6,908 nt of DNA from Chroococcidiopsidaceae cyanobacterium CP_BM_RX_35 (GTDB taxonomy: Bacteria; Cyanobacteriota; Cyanobacteriia; Cyanobacteriales; Chroococcidiopsidaceae). The position numbers and the translations under genes were made by a program. This document shows positions 5,755 through 6,908 of this stretch, piece by piece; positions within the stretch are counted from its first letter, which is position 1, and each line of letters begins with the position of its first letter. The stretch lies in assembly GCA_019242465.1 (NCBI GenBank), contig JAFAVL010000358.1, positions 1 to 6,908 on the forward strand. The letters are read 5' to 3'. The notes beneath the pieces are model-generated. The model saw only the letters and a list, made by a program, of their open reading frames with translations, did no database searches and was not told the DNA's origin.

Positions 5755-6908
5755 ATGGTGAGATTCAAACGTCGGCAACTTTTACTCACAGGAATAGCCA
5801 CCGGAATTATTACCACAACAGCAGAGGATTACTGGACCAGGAAAAAGCAACGGCAACGCCAGACCACATTACTTGCCCTAGCTGATCGAACGTCCCAAGA
5901 TACTGATAGCCTCCTTCAAGCAGCGTTTGAAGCAGACAATCAAAAAATCTATGAGGGCAAAGCCATTCAGGCGGCACTAAAGCTCGCACACCCCACACTT
6001 CCCTACAGCCGGGAGATATCTAAACTGTTAATTCAATGTAGCAAGATAGCGACACAACAATACCTCACGAGCAAAACCGAACCAAGTTATGACGGCTCGA
6101 TCGCCAAGCTTCCGGCCTATACAAGTCAGTTAGATGGCTACACTCAAATCGCCTCGTTTAAAGGCAAAGAGGCAAAGGTTGAACAAACGATTCAGGTCGA
6201 AGTGCCAGTCGCTGACTTGAGTCAAGGGAACGCCTATGGTGGCTCCGGCACGGCGGATGAAGGGACGAGGGAGCCTCGTCCCAACCGCCTCGACTCAAGA
6301 GCGCAAGCTCAAGACCCGCTTGAGCAGGATTTGGAGCGGACCGAAGAAGCAGTGGGAAAAACAGTGAGGGAGAGCTTGAAACTGAAAAGACAAATTCCGG
6401 TTTACCTCGGATTTGTCTTATCTTCTCCAAGAAACAATATCATTGTTTTTCGAGGGACGCAGACTCAGACTGAGTGGCTGAACAACTTTACCGCGCTGCA
6501 ACAAAACTATACCAATCCAGTTTCTGGTCGGTACGTGGGCAAGGTACACAGGGGCTTCATCAACAACTATTTAGAGATTGTCAAGCCACTTCCCCGCGAA
6601 ATTGCTAAGCAGCTAAACCCCTCAGTACCTTGTTATATTACTGGACACAGCTTAGGGGCTGCCCTGGCTACATTAGCGGCACTAGACTTGGCATTGAATG
6701 TTCCCCAACTTCAGCACCAACTGCATTTGTACACTTATGCGAGTCCGCGAGTGGGAGATCCAACATTCGCTCTCCTTCACAATCAGATGGTCCCGAACAA
6801 TTACCGTGTGGTCAACTTGGCTGATGCAATTACTCTCATGCCGCCAACGAAGGCTGTTGGTGTCTATGTTCATGTCGGACAAGAATGGTCGTTTTTGTCT
6901 CAAGAGGG
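5755..6908 (+). CDS. Class 3 lipase (alpha/beta-hydrolase) with twin-arginine-like signal, 3' partial
   Basis: The frame is open from ATG 5755 through the window end (384 codons seen). The N-terminus is MVRFKRRQLLLTGIATGIIT followed by TTAED: RRQLLL plus a short hydrophobic stretch and a T-x-A end look like a Tat export signal or membrane anchor. Residues 30-150 are a helical region without a recognised family, and about 154-191 are a charged, low-complexity linker built on palindromic DNA. The lipase domain follows: VFRGTQTQTEWLNNF (R233-G234-T235, oxyanion-type element), VHRGF, the nucleophile elbow ITGHSLGAALATLAALDL with Ser299, YASPRVGDP, and VNLADAITLMPP with the probable catalytic Asp357. 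The catalytic His should lie past the window edge. By family this is a triacylglycerol/phospholipid ester hydrolase; the substrate is unknown. AGAGAAAG at 5743-5750 is a usable ribosome-binding site. It likely forms an operon with the preceding membrane protein. Confidence 0.9.
   Translation, partial: MVRFKRRQLLLTGIATGIITTTAEDYWTRKKQRQRQTTLLALADRTSQDTDSLLQAAFEADNQKIYEGKAIQAALKLAHPTLPYSREISKLLIQCSKIATQQYLTSKTEPSYDGSIAKLPAYTSQLDGYTQIASFKGKEAKVEQTIQVEVPVADLSQGNAYGGSGTADEGTREPRPNRLDSRAQAQDPLEQDLERTEEAVGKTVRESLKLKRQIPVYLGFVLSSPRNNIIVFRGTQTQTEWLNNFTALQQNYTNPVSGRYVGKVHRGFINNYLEIVKPLPREIAKQLNPSVPCYITGHSLGAALATLAALDLALNVPQLQHQLHLYTYASPRVGDPTFALLHNQMVPNNYRVVNLADAITLMPPTKAVGVYVHVGQEWSFLSQE
6216..6299. 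repeat. Nested palindromic repeat in the lipase linker
   Basis: Three nested inverted pairs share one centre: 6216-6223 (CTTGAGTC) with 6292-6299 (GACTCAAG), 6252-6256 (GGCGG) with 6285-6289 (CCGCC), and 6262-6270 (GGGACGAGG) with 6274-6282 (CCTCGTCCC) around a 3-nt loop. The segment is 84 bp, a multiple of three, and keeps the lipase frame open. The encoded peptide is Gly/Arg/Pro/acid rich and unlike the flanking sequence. It looks like a mobile small palindrome of REP or MITE type; the family is not identified. Confidence 0.7.
6307..6325. repeat. Perfect short hairpin next to the nested palindrome
   Basis: GCTCAAG (6307-6313) pairs exactly with CTTGAGC (6319-6325) around a 5-nt loop. Its CTCAAG/CTTGAG core repeats the outer arms of the neighbouring 84-bp palindrome, so the two probably have a common origin. 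It lies within lipase coding sequence, so it is not a terminator of this gene. Confidence 0.6.

Noticed and set aside
6158..6430. 90-residue minus-strand open frame over the lipase linker
   Set aside because: It is antisense to the lipase, and its composition reflects the palindromic linker, not a protein family.
6630..6824. 64-residue + strand and 73-residue minus-strand open frames over the lipase active-site region
   Set aside because: Both are shadows of the lipase frame, which shows clear catalytic motifs here.

Overview
The window most likely comes from a cyanobacterium. Two perfect copies of the cyanobacterial HIP1 octamer (GCGATCGC) and many GATCG-rich variants lie in the first gene. 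That gene is a very long PAS/GAF sensor kinase of the cyanobacterial style. A Uma2-family relic is also present, a family that is heavily expanded in cyanobacteria. No species assignment is possible from the sequence alone.

Bases 1-3459 (+) hold the 3' part of a multi-PAS, one-GAF histidine kinase that starts upstream of the window. It is interrupted by an in-frame TAG just after the G2 ATP-binding box. The same frame then continues for another 39 sense codons that encode the normal C-terminal end of the kinase fold. The ATPase domain also carries a 51-bp palindrome inserted in frame. Immediately downstream, its ATG overlapping the ancestral kinase stop, is a broken Uma2-family nuclease gene (3456-3812) with an internal deletion and a +1 frameshift. 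The left third of the window is therefore a decaying two-gene unit.

Bases 3849-5039 (-) encode an intact, unusual diadenylate cyclase (c-di-AMP synthase-type DAC domain). It has an N-terminal putative sensor region and a C-terminal four-cysteine zinc-ribbon-like domain. It converges on the Uma2 relic and diverges, across an intergenic region of about 300 bp, from a rightward pair. That pair is a small multi-pass membrane protein resembling DUF697 (about 5355-5744) and, 10 bp after it, a class 3 (alpha/beta-hydrolase) lipase with a twin-arginine-like signal (5755 to the window end, 3' partial). The lipase reading frame contains nested palindromes in its linker.

The most interesting content is the sensor-DAC-zinc ribbon protein beside a membrane protein/lipase pair. 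This could be a nucleotide-signalling locus, but the functional link is inference from proximity only. The two in-frame palindromic insertions in unrelated genes, and the single-codon interruption of the kinase, are directly visible in the sequence.
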